Shown here: piece after piece, positions 23,140 to 36,500 of the stretch
How the letters are laid out: every line of letters begins with the position of its first letter
Numbering within the stretch: position 1 is the stretch's first letter
Origin: Bondarzewia mesenterica
Taxonomy: Eukaryota; Basidiomycota; Agaricomycetes; Russulales; Bondarzewiaceae
Reading direction: 5' to 3'
Assembly (NCBI GenBank): GCA_004802705.1
Contig: SGPL01000024.1
Coordinates: 1-64,000, forward strand
DNA: 64,000 bases
Made by a program: the position numbers and the translations under genes
Notes under the pieces: generated by a model
Databases searched by the model: none
What the model saw: the letters and a program-made list of their open reading frames with translations, nothing else
Told to the model about the DNA's origin: nothing

Positions 23140-25123
23140 GCTTCATCCGTCCTCGTTGTTTGTGTCCTCTCACTGATTTTCTTGGTTGCTAGATACAGAT
23201 TATTGCTGTGAAAAAAATGATTGTTCGAATACGTCTTCGGTCAGCAGATGCACAGCGGCCCACAGAGGACCCGGGTTCGGGATCTGTGCATTCTGGCATG
23301 TGCAGCTTTGGTGCAGCTAGACGCGTCTAATTGACATTGGGCGCTGTTAACATTTTTGACCCCTGCAAGTACGCCATGTCTCATCGCGGGCTTACTCCGG
23401 ACTACCAATAACATCGTCCAGTAACCCGTCTTCGACTACACGTCCTGTCTCACAGCGCTTATTCGTCCCTAGTTAGTAAACATCTGCTCTCTGTAGGTGT
23501 CCAGTTCCCTGGCGGCCACGTCTCCGGTCAGCCTCGACCTCTCTACACTACAAAATTAATGATACGCTATCGCGGCGGCTCACATTCGACTCCGCAAACT
23601 CGTGGCAGATCTTACAATAGAATCCTGGGACCCCCTGTCGCTCAAAACCCGTTTCTGGTCTACTTTGTGAGGGTCTCTTGGGGCAGCGTATGGCGGATTG
23701 TTCCATGTCCAAATCTGCCTCTCCGACAGACAAACGTCTGGCCAAAACGAAACAAGCTCCCACACGGCTCAGATTATCGACTGCTTCTCGTCTTCTAACC
23801 GAGCCAAGGCTGTGAATTTATCCTAGCCGATAAACGCAACCAGCTTCCATCGGTAGACATGAGCGCCAGTGGCATCTTCGGGGCCATGGCTCTTGTTGAT
23901 CCTAATGAATTGATGTTGTTGTTGGCGAGCTGATGATGAAGGGGAAACTTGTGATGGGCTGGCCGACAACACCGTGATCACAGTGTTTCTAGCGGTGACC
24001 GTATGTTATTTGGTGGACATACATGCGCCATATATCATTTACCCGTGATCATGACTAGTTTCTTATCTGCTTCCTGAGCGCCGATCAACGTGGCTTTTGT
24101 ACTGGGCGCCTCTCTCCGAGACAGTGGTAGCAAAGAATATGGTTATAGCTTCGGACACCACGTTTCCGCTGGGATAATCGGTCGCATGGCTGTTGTTAAA
24201 GCCTCCCGATTGTCCGCATTGGACCATTCTCGCGGCTGGCGTGGTGTCCTCATTGTCTGTTGGTGAGTCAAATGAGTAAAAAAAAATTATCATTATGTCT
24301 TACCTATTTTGCTCGTCTGCTTTCGTCTTCATCGTTGTATCCACCATCGATTGTTCGATCTGGTTTTTGATTTTCACCTGCCTTGTTGAACTTCAGAAAC
24401 AGACAGTCATTTTTCAACTGAAACGCCAGTGGTTTGGTATGGCCGAGTGCGCTCGGCGCGGCCTCCGAATACAGGATTCACCGTCGCAAGAGTTCTCGAA
24501 ATTCCGCTTTCCCATCAGCGCTGATGAAGATGCTCAGAGGCAGAACTACGCTTCTCGAATTCCGTGATGGAGCATTCCACAGCGTCCGAGGACCGGTGTA
24601 TGTGTACCCCAGTATCATTTATCCGCCATTGGGGAGCAGACCGGCATACGCAACGATGACAACTGTGTGACCTGGTTCCTGGCGATTTGATTTTGATTTT
24701 TTTTTTTGTTTTCCACGTGCATGAGACGTAATATTCGAGAACAAGGTTATCCCTGGCTCACCATAACAGCGAACGCCTTCCCTCAGACGCTCATCTCTCC
24801 CATCACTTATCGATCTATCGACGATTGCGCTTTGTGCACAGCGTGGTCTTCATTTGGCATGTATTGTTCTAGTATTGTTCTTCGCTTGCGATCGCCAACA
24901 ATCCACCTTCCCATGACACAAGCTGTTCCAACAAAGACCGCCGAATAATTGTCTAGCCGCAGGCCGGCCTGATGCATCACTATCATATGCGGAGTAGAAT
25001 AGGAAATTTGGAAGGGAAACGAGTCGGGAAGCAAGGAAGGGTGACTGGTGGCTCAATTACAGCGGTAAACGTCCAGACCTTCTCGGTAGTACCCCAGAGA
25101 AGGAGGTCCTCCTGCCCGATGGT
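23140..25123. other. gene-poor spacer
   Basis: About 2 kb without a supported gene. Small frames at 24063-24293 (minus) and 24434-24670 (plus) have mildly coding-like composition but no start context, no partner exons and no domain. They could be relics or parts of a fast-evolving small protein gene. Nothing else seen. Confidence 0.5.
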
Positions 25124-25131
25124 TTAAAAGG
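25124..25131 (+). promoter_or_regulatory. TATA-like box of the C2H2 gene
   Basis: TTTAAAAG, about 50 nt upstream of the start codon at 25181 and followed by a CT-rich leader (cttctccagcatcttttc). Confidence 0.45.
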
Positions 25132-25180
25132 TGGATGGACCTACATGCACACTTCTCCAGCATCTTTTCCCTCTTTCGCC

Positions 25181-27354
25181 ATGTCCCTGTATCTCGAACG
25201 CGACCGCTTTCGCCTCAAGTCCCCATCCCCTGCCTCTAGTGTTGAGTCTGCCATGTCCGTCGAGGATGACGAGCAAAGTCGCAAGTAAGTAGCTTCGATA
25301 TACTACATACTCGTCGTGTGCAGAAACATACATGGTCGGGCGCTGCGGCTCACCGTCGGAAACAACGTGGTCTCACTTCGCACTACATTGTCTTACCTTT
25401 CGGGAAAATGTGCCGTGCTAGCCGACGCCACACAGATTGCTAACCTTGTTCCTCACAGGTCGTCGGACATCCGTCATGCGGACGGCGCACGTCGTCAACC
25501 TGTCCCGTCACTGCCCTCCATCAAAGCTTTCATGGAAGGTGTCGAGAATATCACCCTGAACGCGCACCGCGGTGCAACCGGCCCTCCGTTGTCGCAACAC
25601 GGTTCTCATGTCAATCAGGCTCAAGCCGAAGCTAGAGAAGACGCTCTGCAAAGAGCATTAAGGGCAGCTGCTTCTCGGTAGGCTACTGACTGAGACATTC
25701 TTGTTCTTGACCTCAGATACTGACTGTATGTGTGTCATAGCAAATTGAGGCCTTCGATGATGGCCAACTCCTACCAGCCCCTTGGCTACACACCCTACCT
25801 TCCGTCCTACTCTACCGATTGTCCAGCCGACGACGCAGGCCGCGTCGGCTGCAGTGACAGGTTAGTATTTGGTCTGGTGTAAGTGGCGACATTGCTCACC
25901 TGGTTGCCACAGGAAATGCATTGAGAACCACACCTACCACACGTCTGCGAGCCGCATGACCTTCTCAGATGTCGCGAAACCGACGGTCACCGGGAACCGT
26001 CCCCCCACTGTCCCGACCTTCATGATGAACGTTCCCCTTTCTCCATACTCTCACCCTGGTCATGGTCCTGTGCGCTTTGGCTGCACGCCTCCGGATAACA
26101 AGATGTACGAACAGAGGAACGAGGACAAGCGCTCTCAGTAAGTCCATATTTCATATCATTCTTTGCTTGTGGGCGCTGATAAAGGAATTGTGATTTCTAG
26201 GAGCCGATCTGTGACGATGACTGAAGCTATACGCAAACTGACTATTTCGGAATCCCCTCAGCCTGAAAAGGCAACTCTATCGAAGAGGAAGCTCCCCGAT
26301 GAGTTTGAGTACGTCTACACACATCGTTCTTTGATCTTGTGCTTACGACAAGGGTTAGGGATCAAGAAATGGATGACCATCACCATGATGGTGAAGAGGA
26401 TGAAGATGAAGACGACATCGACCAGATCGAAGACGACATCAAAGAGGTTTCCAAACCTGCTGTTGCTTTTAGGTTTGTATCCAACTGTGCCTCTCCTTTG
26501 TTACATCTACCGATTACATCATACTAGGCAATCGAACAGAGCAACCGTAGAGACTGTCACCCTCAAGGACTCCACCATAGTGAACGCCGAAGAAAGTGGG
26601 AACTCCAACAAGGCCTCCCCCAAGCCAAAGAAGGAATTCTTCAACGAGGCGGGCGTCAAGCTCGAGGTCATTGAGCTGCCCATCGATTATGATACCACCG
26701 AGTGGCTTCGGCATGTCCAGAAGGTCGAGGGCAAGAAGGGCGAGGTCAAGAAGAAGGGCGAGGGCAAGGCGAAGGACGACAAGAAGGAAAGGAAGAACAA
26801 CGGGCCATGGCGTTGCACTTGGTTGACGTTGAAGAATGGCCAGCCGACGCCTTGCAGCTACGCGTCCAAGAAGCACCTCGTTAAGCGCCACATTGAGGCC
26901 ACCCATTTGCGCATCAAGTCAGTTTATCTCCCTCGTTCTTAAACCCTTCCATTTTGTCCTGACGTATCCGTCTCATCCTATGTACAGACGATTCCAGTGC
27001 ACATGGTGCGACAAGACTTTCACCCAGCGCAGCAACGTCTCTGGCTGCCACTTGAACACGCAGTAAGTAATTTATTTCCCGTGTTTTCTCCCTAGGTCTC
27101 TGACACAGGCATTGCACTCTCATAGCACGGGCGAATCCCCGCACGGGTGCAACTACTGCGGCGAGTGCTTCAAGGACCCCTCGAAGCGGCACAAGCACAT
27201 GAGGAAGCACCACGCGTACCGCCCGGGCAGCAAACGGGTCAAGCTTAACCACACCTGTCAAGGCGCTGCTGTGCACGAATCGATCGCCCCTTGGCCTGTC
27301 GCCTCGTCCCCCGCCTCGTCCCCCTCCCCCTCCACCAGCTCCTCCCAGGCTTGA
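25181..27354 (+). CDS. C2H2 zinc-finger protein, probable transcription factor
   Basis: Eight or so exons that I can join in one frame by GT-AG introns starting at about 25284, 25679, 25861, 26137, 26310, 26473, 26917 and 27063; about 500 residues. The first two thirds are low-complexity: Ser/Pro-rich, then an acidic run (EEDEDEDDIDQIEDDI), then a Lys-rich run (KKKGEGKAKDDKKERKN). Zinc fingers sit at the C-terminus. The first is atypical (C-x12-C-x11-H-x4-H, within CTWLTLKNGQ...HIEATH). The second starts CTWCDKTFTQRSNV and has one extra residue before its first His. The third, CNYCGECFKDPSKRHKHMRKH, is canonical. The fingers are linked by HTGESPHG, a TGE-type linker. Nuclear DNA binding is inferred from the fingers; targets are unknown. 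A Ser/Pro tail ends at 27354. Confidence 0.87.
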
Positions 27355-28851
27355 TACCGCGTATCGATCATGGTCCTTGTTCGTTTGAAGTGTCCTTTTC
27401 GACGTCATGTGTATATGGTAAAGTCCGACCCCTTAACTCCTGTCGTATCGCACCGCATCTTTGCTGTTCTTTGTGCTTTTTTGCCCGATTTTGATTCGAT
27501 CTGATTTCGTGCTCTGTCAAACTGTCCGCTTTCGTAACCTGTTATCTAGTGCTGCTGTTCGTCCGTCCATAGTTAGCCCGTAATGAGTCCTCCCCCCCTC
27601 CCCCCATTGTCTTTGGCTATCGATTGATCGTCTATGATCGGACTGCGTGTATGAGTGTAAATATCTATCTTCGAATAGTATGCATCATTGTCTCCGCTTT
27701 GACCCTGGCGCGGGCACATCCGTAAGCGAAGAAAAAGTAGACAAAGAAAAAAAAAAAGTGGGAAGAAATCCTGTTTCACATATCGCAAGCACACATGCAT
27801 CGACACGACGAACATTGGCATGATCGTGACAAAGATGCGTCGTCCCTCCGAGACCGGGCGTGATTTTTTTCTTCCTTTTGTTCAATGTTTCATTTCTAGC
27901 CACCTGATTGGAAGATCGGGCTCGACGATGACGATCGTTGGCTGCCGCGTTGCTGGGAGACAATATTAATTTGCCACCCCACGTGAACTGCAAAGTCAGC
28001 CTATTAATATCCTGTCGCCATTGTGGTTACATAGATCACCGTGCGCGTGAACTGAGGATGCATCGCTGTAGAGTCCGATCACGAACCCATCGAGACTCCC
28101 TTGTTCCTTTGCGGTGCATGTTGAATTAAAGCCCCCTTTGCCCCCTGCTTCCCCATATTGATCTTTATGTGCGACTTGTATTCAAAGCCGATAACTTACA
28201 AAGAAACTGCACCCGTTGATGGACAGTGGCCATGACACCCGAGCTACTCTGTCAGCCAGGAGCGAATGGGGAGGTTGCGAGAATGGAAATAGGCGAATTT
28301 GTCCTACAAAGCATGGTGTCCGAGAACGTGTATTATCGTGTCTAGATCTCATTGTTCTCTGCCTGGTCGTCCGAGGCTTTCGTGAATGATAGCGTCGGCG
28401 CTTGAGCATGTAGAGCACGTTCATGGTATGTGTATGTAGCGTTGCGGCCTTACGACAACCATATGTTGGACCTCATGACTTCCCGAGGGTCCTAGTCCGT
28501 CGTGAAGCCCAGGCTCGTGGCATCTGATTAACGCCTCGAGCAATTGCAATGGGACAAATGCAGGTAAAGTTTAATATACCGGCAGGATATACAGTAAAAG
28601 ACCGAAGTGGAGTGGAACAGAGGCCGAAATGTCTTTTGTTCGAGCGAGGTGGACATTGTAAGTTGGATTGGGGGAACAAAAGGAAATTTAGGCGCCTTGA
28701 GCCTGGGCGGAGGAGTGTGACTCGGACTGTTCCAGGGACTGGGTCGATATTTTGCCGGTGGGCGCTTACAAGATTGCCGGCCAGGCAAGCCCTGGCCTCT
28801 CGGTGGCGCGCGGTGGCGCTGAGTCCCTTCCAGTCCTCCGTCAGTCATCGC
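27355..28851. other. intergenic spacer
   Basis: About 1.5 kb between two plus-strand genes, comprising the 3' region of the C2H2 gene and the promoter of the MIX23-like gene. It has pyrimidine-rich and A-rich tracts near 27585-27760 and a CACGTG E-box at 27980-27985. No gene seen. Confidence 0.55.
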
Positions 28852-29712
28852 ATGCCTTCCTCTCCCAAGTCGCCACCCCTTGGAAGCCTCGCTTTGCAGG
28901 CCCCTTCTCTCACACCACAAATTGTGCACGTATCTCCATCAACATGCCATGATCTCTCCCTTTTCAAAGGTATGCCAACGATCATCTTCTGGCCTAATCA
29001 TGCATGCTCAGCATCTGATGATGACGATCCCCGCTCTCGCCGTCATGATCCCACAGAGCTCATGAAAGAATACAGAAAGCTGGACGATGCGATCACCATG
29101 AGGCTCAATCGCACGACCGCCCAGTTCCGTGACCGAGATCGCTTGGGCATGGGTGGCAAGGGGAGCGTACAGGATCAGGCATGCGCGTATCTCTGGAAAG
29201 AACTCGTCGGTGAGCTCGGATCCTACCACATCACATCTTCCTTCGTTTCTACATCATTGTAACACGGCCGCTTGCTTCTTCCCTTATCAGAAAACTGGAA
29301 GCGCCGCACTGATGTGATTGAGTACTGCGTGGGCGTTGTGGACCAGTCGATGGAACAGAAGCGGCAGGCCCTAGGCGAGAGCGCTGGGGACCCCACCGCG
29401 CAGCGCAAGATACAGGGCGCCCTCTTTGCCGACGAAGTCAAGGTAAGTCCCCTCTTGCACCATGCACCCACACTGCGTTCCTCATTTTGTTCCGGCGCCG
29501 CTTCCACAGAGGAATCAGGTCCGCAACGAGCTCTCGGTAGAAAAGATCGTGCGCCAACGTTCGTTCGACGGTGCGTGCCCGTTCGTGTTTTTAAAAGTGT
29601 CACGTTTATCGCCCCGCCCCTAGCTTTCTCCTCTCGCTGTCGCTACTTCGAACCACCACTCTCCGACATCGACGCGCGCAAGTGGTGGGATGCCGCGCAG
29701 TCCCGTCGGTGA
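28852..29712 (+). CDS. MIX23 / caffeine-induced death protein 2 (Cid2) family protein
   Basis: Small family linked in yeast to the mitochondrial intermembrane space (MIX23) and in fission yeast named Cid2. I joined five exons in frame: 28852 to about 28970 (ending LSLFK), then about 29010-29211, 29290-29440, 29510-29570 and 29623-29712. The start gives MPSSPKSPPLGSLAL before the conserved CHDLSLFK; an in-frame ATG at 28549 exists but would add an Arg-rich, poorly conserved extension. Conserved-looking segments: ELMKEYRKLDDAITMRLNRT, LWKELVENWKRRTDVIEYCV, RNQVRNELSVEKIVRQRSFD and RCRYFEPPLSDIDARKWWD. Cys residues occur in each block. About 205 residues, normal for the family. The ending SRR-TGA is in frame. 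No targeting peptide is obvious. Confidence 0.9.
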
Positions 29713-30580
29713 CCAAAAACGACACCAGACGAACACCGTCTTCGCATCGCATCGCACACCACCTCTCACCTATCGTGTCCATTCGCATTCACGTTTTTTT
29801 AGTCTCAGTCAGTCCCAGATGATCTAGCTGTACCGCACTGTTCTATATTATCTCACGATCATACCCGTCGCGTGCCATCTCCACAGATCGACAACCCACT
29901 ACGCTTCGCAGCAATTCCTGCACTGTAAGTAATAAGAACAAGATGTCGGCAAGTGCGCTAGGCCTGGGCCGCATCCCAGGTCCTTCCTTCGATGCTGACC
30001 AGCCGTGAGGTCGAAACGCAATCAAGTAAGGCCAGATGTCCCGCTCGCTTCAGTTTGAATTACTCTTTCCATTTTGGAACATCAATATTGGCATGCATCG
30101 TCCGCTCGAATTACTGTTTCCGGAATTTGTCGATGTGCTGCATGTCCCGCGTACGTGATGTGTGCAGGTGCTAGTGTGAGCCCTTAAGCTCAAGTAGATA
30201 CTTGAGGACTGTGGCGTGGGGCGTAATGCGATATCAATTTAGATCAGAGCTGTGGTCCAAATGACCCTTCGGATGGTACAAGCGAGAGTGAGACTCTTCT
30301 CGCTGGGCCATCAACAAAAGCGGCGAATGGAGCAAACTGTGACAATTGCAACAGGCGCAGAAACAGCATCAATCTAATTTCTCACTCTAACTCCGACTGC
30401 AAATTCGGACCGCTCAGGCAGATTCGATTATGTACTAAATATATGGGGGAATTTAAAACAATGGAAGAAATGATCAAAGCACACAACTACACAAGACTGG
30501 TACATTTTACGGTTGGAACCGGGGAGGAAAACGACACACACCAACGGCCACTACTGCAACAAGAAAATAAAAAGACGTAT
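29713..30580. other. spacer between convergent genes
   Basis: About 870 nt between the stop of the MIX23-like gene and the stop of BRR2. It should contain both 3' untranslated regions. AT-rich near 30040-30450. No gene or structured RNA recognised. Confidence 0.55.
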
Positions 30581-33500
30581 CTACTCTTCCATCGCATCAT
30601 CGCTCTCCTCGTCTTCGTCACTACTCTCCTCGCCCTCGGCAACCTCAATAGGATCAAGCGGGATGTCGTGGTCCGCACCGACGTACGAATCGCAGATGAC
30701 GTACAACTTGAGCGCGTGCGTACCCTTGGGGAGCGTAAACTCGAGCCGCACGCCGAGGCTCCGAGCGACAGTAACACGCTTGATGGACAGCAGCTGCCGT
30801 GTCCCTGGCGCGCCGACAACGACCCACCAGTTGGCGAGCTTCTTCCCCGGGAAGTATGGCGCGACGACGGACGCGTCCGCCGCATCCTCGTCCTCGTCCG
30901 TATCCTTGCTCAGCGTCACTTGCAGCACGATCGGCGCGCCCGCGGTATACTCCCCCTTTACGAGTTCGTGTGTCACGTCGAGCGTCGGGTAGGAGTTCAC
31001 AAATGTCGCAACATCACGCCTGCAAGTGAAATGTGAGTGAATGTTCGTGATAGCGATGATTTAAGACGTACATCTGTTGACCATCCATCTGCAACAGCGC
31101 ATTCCGTTGATCGTCCTCCATCTCCATAACGTCGTACACGGATTCGATACTAGCCTCTTTGCACCGCTTGATAACCTGAAATGAATCGCAAACGTCAGAT
31201 CAAAATGTAGTGCTACGGCCGACAGCGCAGGTGACTCACCTCCGGTTCGAAGTGCGGGATTTGCTTCAATGGCGAGTCCGTCTCCCACATCGCCTGCACG
31301 CACATCTGCGATAGATCCATGGCGCCCAAGGCATTGAGCCATGCATTGGAGGACATCACATCCACGCAGGCCGAGAGCAAGTTCATAACCTTCTCGAGGA
31401 CCAAGGCCTGATCTGCCGCCAAGTCCGGCGGAAGCGTGAGGCGCGAGAAGTGCGCCTGCAGCAACAAGAAGGTCTTGAAGTGTGGCGCCTCAAAGTCTGC
31501 GTGATCCAACTTCACTGGCACACGATCATAAATACGACGAAGCAGGGATTCCTCGTGTCGCCGGATGGGGATGGTCTCGAATTCGGCGGAGGATGAGACT
31601 ACTTCAAGCAACCCTTTCAACTTCGTGCGCTCCTTCAAAGACAATGTGTACACCTCGACAGTGACATCTACGTAGACACAAGGTGAGGCTCGCCAGATAT
31701 CAAGCACAAGAGGTCAACTTACAGGAAATATTGTAGTAAGCGGCGATCATGCCCAAGTTGAGGGGTGACACATCCATTTCATCCTCTGTGATTATATGTC
31801 AACGACGAGTAAAACGCGAAAACAGACAATCTTACCAATGGTAATACACTTGGAGTTAACGAGATCGTTCAGAGTGGTCTCAACGAGCTCGGACAAGTGA
31901 TCGGACAGGTGTTGATGGCTGACGTTGTGAAGGTTGTAGTAGTTCGGATTTTGCGTCATGCGACGGTAGAAGTACGTCCATGTCAAAATATCCTAGAAAA
32001 TGATGAGCATTATACAATGTCAGATCAAATTAATGCTGCATACCATGGCATCCTGCTTGTTCTCAATTGTCCGAACAGCAATCTCCGCAAGGAAGTAGTC
32101 GTGGAGAAGATGTGTGGGAAGATGCGATTCGATGGGCAGCCCCTCTGCAAGGAACTTCTTGTAGAAGTCTTTGCGAGTTTGTTGACACATGAGCACGCAA
32201 CGACTTCTGTCATCCTCGGTTGGACGACATGCTCGACCCATCATCTGCAGCACATTCATGACTGGGTAGTCGACATAACGATGCTCCTTGCCCTCATAGT
32301 ACTGCACACCCATGATGATGACCATGTAACTTGCAACAGGAAGGCTCCATGCCGTATCCTGAACCGATTATCAACAAGAAACCTACTTCAAAGGAAGAGC
32401 AAGACTCACTTTGGAAGCAATCAACACCTGAACTGCGCCGGATTGGAAGAGGCGCTCCACAATCCTCTTGTCTTGCCTGTTCAATGCTTCGTGATAGTAA
32501 GCGACACCATGCTTGAGTGTCTCGGCCAATGTGCGGTCGCTAATATGGTCGAGATGCGGCTGTAAGTCCTCAAGCTCAATGTTTAGGAACCGGTCATCAT
32601 TATCGTCGGCACTGCAGTGCAACAATAGATCGTCGGCCGTCATCTTGCACTGCTTACGAGAAGGCACGAAGATGATGACAGGCTTCGTAGGAGCATATTC
32701 GACAATTGAGAGATAGGCAGGCTTGGACATGGCGATCATGAGAGAGGGGAAATGTGGAATGGTGAAGCTTTGCAAATGGATGTCCATGTCCAAAGGCCGG
32801 GCGCTGTATTTTCAAATATTATTTACGTATAAGCGAACGATATCATGAGAGGCCTACCTTGGAGGGAAGTTGAATATTGCATGTGAAGGTGCTCCCATCC
32901 ATTCTCCAAGATCGCGTGCATTCGCCAACGAAACTCCGCAAGCAACGATGCGAGTCTTTATCTCTGTCTGAGCAGAGACATACCGTGTCCGGGAGATGAC
33001 AACCTCATACGTTGGTCCAACTTCACCACCGACGAGCTGAACCTCATCTGCGATGAGCAGGCCGATGTTTTGAACGTTCTTGCGCTGACGCCACCGCCTT
33101 GAAATGACGTCCCACTAATGAAGATGAAGCATTATCAGAACTTGGAAACAACGGGAACAAGCAAAGCTCATACCTGTGTCGGGGTGCATACAATAACATC
33201 ACCCTTCTCCAGCAAACGCAGATCTCCACTGGTTTCCCCGGTCAAACTCACGATCTCCTTGCCACCCTGCAATTGACCGAACTTGTTTCGCCATTCGGCC
33301 ACACGCTGGTCGACCATCTCCTGGTACGGCTCTATACAAACCGCTCGCTTCTGCTCCCGCTTACTCCATAACCGCAGTAGTGCGAACTCCGTGCAGATTG
33401 TCTTACCGCTACCAGTTGGCGCACCGATGAATACATTCTCGTCAGAGGTATAGAGAGCCTGGAAAACCTGCGTTTGGATTTTGTTGAAAGTTTGAAGCGT

Positions 33501-36500
33501 AGATGAGTAGATGCTTTCAAATTCTTTGTTGTGCAGGGCGGAGAGAGGAAGTGGCTGGAGATCGAGAAGAGGCGTAGGTTGAGGAAACTTCTCAGGTAGA
33601 ATAAGGTGTTTGAAGGAAATGGGGAGGCGTGTTTCCGAATGTAACCATCGATCTGAGGTCACGGTGATGTAGTAGTTGGGTGGGACGGGCTCGAACATCG
33701 GTACGGTAAGAGTGACGTTATGTTCGTCTTCTGCGTACCTCTGACGAAGGATGAAACTGTCGTGGAAAAGAATGACCTCGCCGTCAACGTCTTCAACAGT
33801 GATGAGGAAGGTCTCCGCATTGCCGTGAATTTTTTCGTCCCAGCGGAAATCAGGAATGATGGAGAGGTCAATACGAAGAAGAGAGCGAGTAATGGGTTGC
33901 ACTTGAGCTTGTAATCTATAAGCGAATGAGCAACGTAACGCAAGAAACAGGTTATAAGAAACTCACTGAAGTTTAGGGAAACTGTGAACAAGCCTGTGAA
34001 CAAGCCGTCCAGCATTTGGAATCCCCAGAAGTTCACCAATCTCGGGCGGGCTCTGCAATGCAGTGAGAAATTAGTCTCTCCATATCCGAGAAGATGACTA
34101 TGGACTTACCAAGTCAAAGTAACGATACCAGGGCTAAAGCAAACCGATCAGATGTTGTACTCATTTGCGGCAAAATATCACTCACAAACTGCTTTCCTTC
34201 CGCCTTCCTGATGATTTCCGGAGGCACACCCTTAAATTGGCGCAAAGGCGTCATCGAACCCCACATACGTTTCTCAACCATCTTGCACATGTTCAAAGCT
34301 TCGCGGGCAGGAACAGCCCAGCCACGCTTCAAACAAATTTCAAAAATCGCACGAAGAATACTGAAAAAGCAATATACTTGTCAATATTCTGATCTCGAGA
34401 GAGAGGCATTCACAAACCGTCCGGCCGATTGTTGGACAAAGACCATATCAGCAACGAGAGCGAAGCCTGGAACAGCAAAAGATGAATGGTCGATATGTAA
34501 CGCAAGGTAGAGTAAACGCACCATCAAGTTTCAGCTGAGAGATGTATGCCTGCAGAAGGACGTTGATCTTGGCAACCGGCTCCTCCATACCTTCCTTCAC
34601 AGGTATAGGAACCCGTTCGAGTAACTTGCCGAGTTCCAGCTTCTCCTGTAATGTAATTAATGACAGTGAGATACTGCAACATGCCACGTCGCAATGGAAA
34701 CTCACCTCCTGGCGTACAGGTATCAACTTAAACTCGTTAGACAGCGCGAAGACGCGGAATAGTTCCAGCATCGACATTGACGGCCGTAAGTGTTGATTGT
34801 ACGTTGCCATAGAGTTATAGGTAACGTAGTAGTACGATGCGATGCGGCCAAGTTCCGTACTCTGGAACCTACCAGACGTACGCTCGTACTTGATCAGATG
34901 GCACTTCTCCAGAAGTGCGGCAGCAGAGTGGACAATATCTGCACGCTTCTGGATTAAACCGGAATCGTCTTCCTGATAGTCGACCCCCACGCTATACAGG
35001 CCAGGCGACTTGAGCATACGAACATAACTACAGAAGAAACGTCAGAAATTTTGATTTCTTGAATCCGCGAGAGGAACTTACAGATACGTGTACCCCAGCC
35101 ATTGCACAGCCTCGTCTCTGTTCCGAATCGTCCCAAGGACAATTTCTGCATTCAAATTGTCTGCCAACTTGGACACAAACTGCGACTCAATAGGAAGTTG
35201 TTGGTTCATCAAACTGAGGTAATACTGCAGCTCGGAATGGTTGGTGATGATGACGCCCTCACCGTAAGTATCGTACTGAGGACGACCCGCACGTCCGAGC
35301 ATCTGCAGTACGTCCTGCGATGAGAGCTCCACCCACCGGCCCTTCTCAGGGTTGTAGATCTGCGTGCCCTTGATAATGACTGTGTGTGCCGGCAAATTGA
35401 CACCCCAGGCAAGTGTTGCAGTACAAACGAGAACTTGAACGGAGCCATCGGCAAACAGTTCTTCCACCAGCCCACGGTCCTCGCGCGACATGCCCGCATG
35501 ATGAATAGCGAAACCGAATGGGAGAAGGTCACGCAGATTAGGATCCCTGACATTGTTTGCCTCCTCATTCAAAATCTCCCGGACCGCGGAGTCGGGCTTG
35601 ACGAACTGCGTGATGGTCTCCTTCTCGATGGCCATGTCGCGAATGAACTTGGCCGTTTTAGCAGTCTCCTTCCGCGAGTGGACGAAAACCAAAGTCTGGT
35701 TTTTACCCGCCTGATCTAGCACCTTCTCGTAGCAAACCTCGTTCATCACTTGGTAGCGCTTGATAGCCTTTTTCTCAGTAACACCGATGAATTGCTGCTG
35801 AAGGGCGCAAGGTCGATATGACGCGTCAAAGTAGAACAGCCCCTTCGACTCGTCGACACGAAGGAAGGTTGCAACATCCTCATAGTTGGGAAGCGTAGCC
35901 GAAAGGCCAATCAATCGGACATAGTCCGAGGTCTGTTCCATACGACGGATCGTTCGGGCCACGATACTCTCCAACACCGGACCACGCTCATCGTGCAATA
36001 GGTGAATCTCGTCAATGATGAGCAAGCGCACGAGGTTCGTGTAGCTGGTGTCTGAGCTCTTGCGCGTGATAACATCCCATTTTTCAGGCGTGGTCACGAT
36101 GATTTGCGTCTCCGCGATCTGCTGCTTCGTCATTTGCGAGTCACCAGTCAACTCGCCAACCTTGATACCGAATGGATTGAGGCGAGAATTGAAGTTGCCG
36201 ACCATCTCCTGGACTAGAGCCTTCATAGGCGCAACATAGACGATTTTGAATGCATCAAGATCGAATAATCCTGTCGCCTCATCGCGATACTTGGACATTT
36301 CGTTGAGAATCGCTAACATGGCAACATTTGTCTGGAGGGTAAAAATTAGGGTCACGTAATATACAAGAAGTTACTTAAGGTACGTACCTTGCCAGCGCCA
36401 GTAGGGGCACAAAGGAGAATGGGCTCGTCCGTCCCGAAAGCGACAGGATACAACTTGCTTTGCACCCTATTCAATGACTTCGTCCCGGGGAAAGCACCTT

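Noticed and set aside
24434..24670. 78-codon frame ending YPPLGSRPAYATMTTV
   Set aside because: Mildly protein-like but isolated, with no start context, partner exon or domain; not called as a gene.
30443..31036. 197-codon plus-strand frame
   Set aside because: Antisense to the well-supported BRR2 C-terminus; chance frame in GC-rich coding DNA.
31897..32565. 222-codon plus-strand frame
   Set aside because: Antisense to BRR2 cassette 2 exons.
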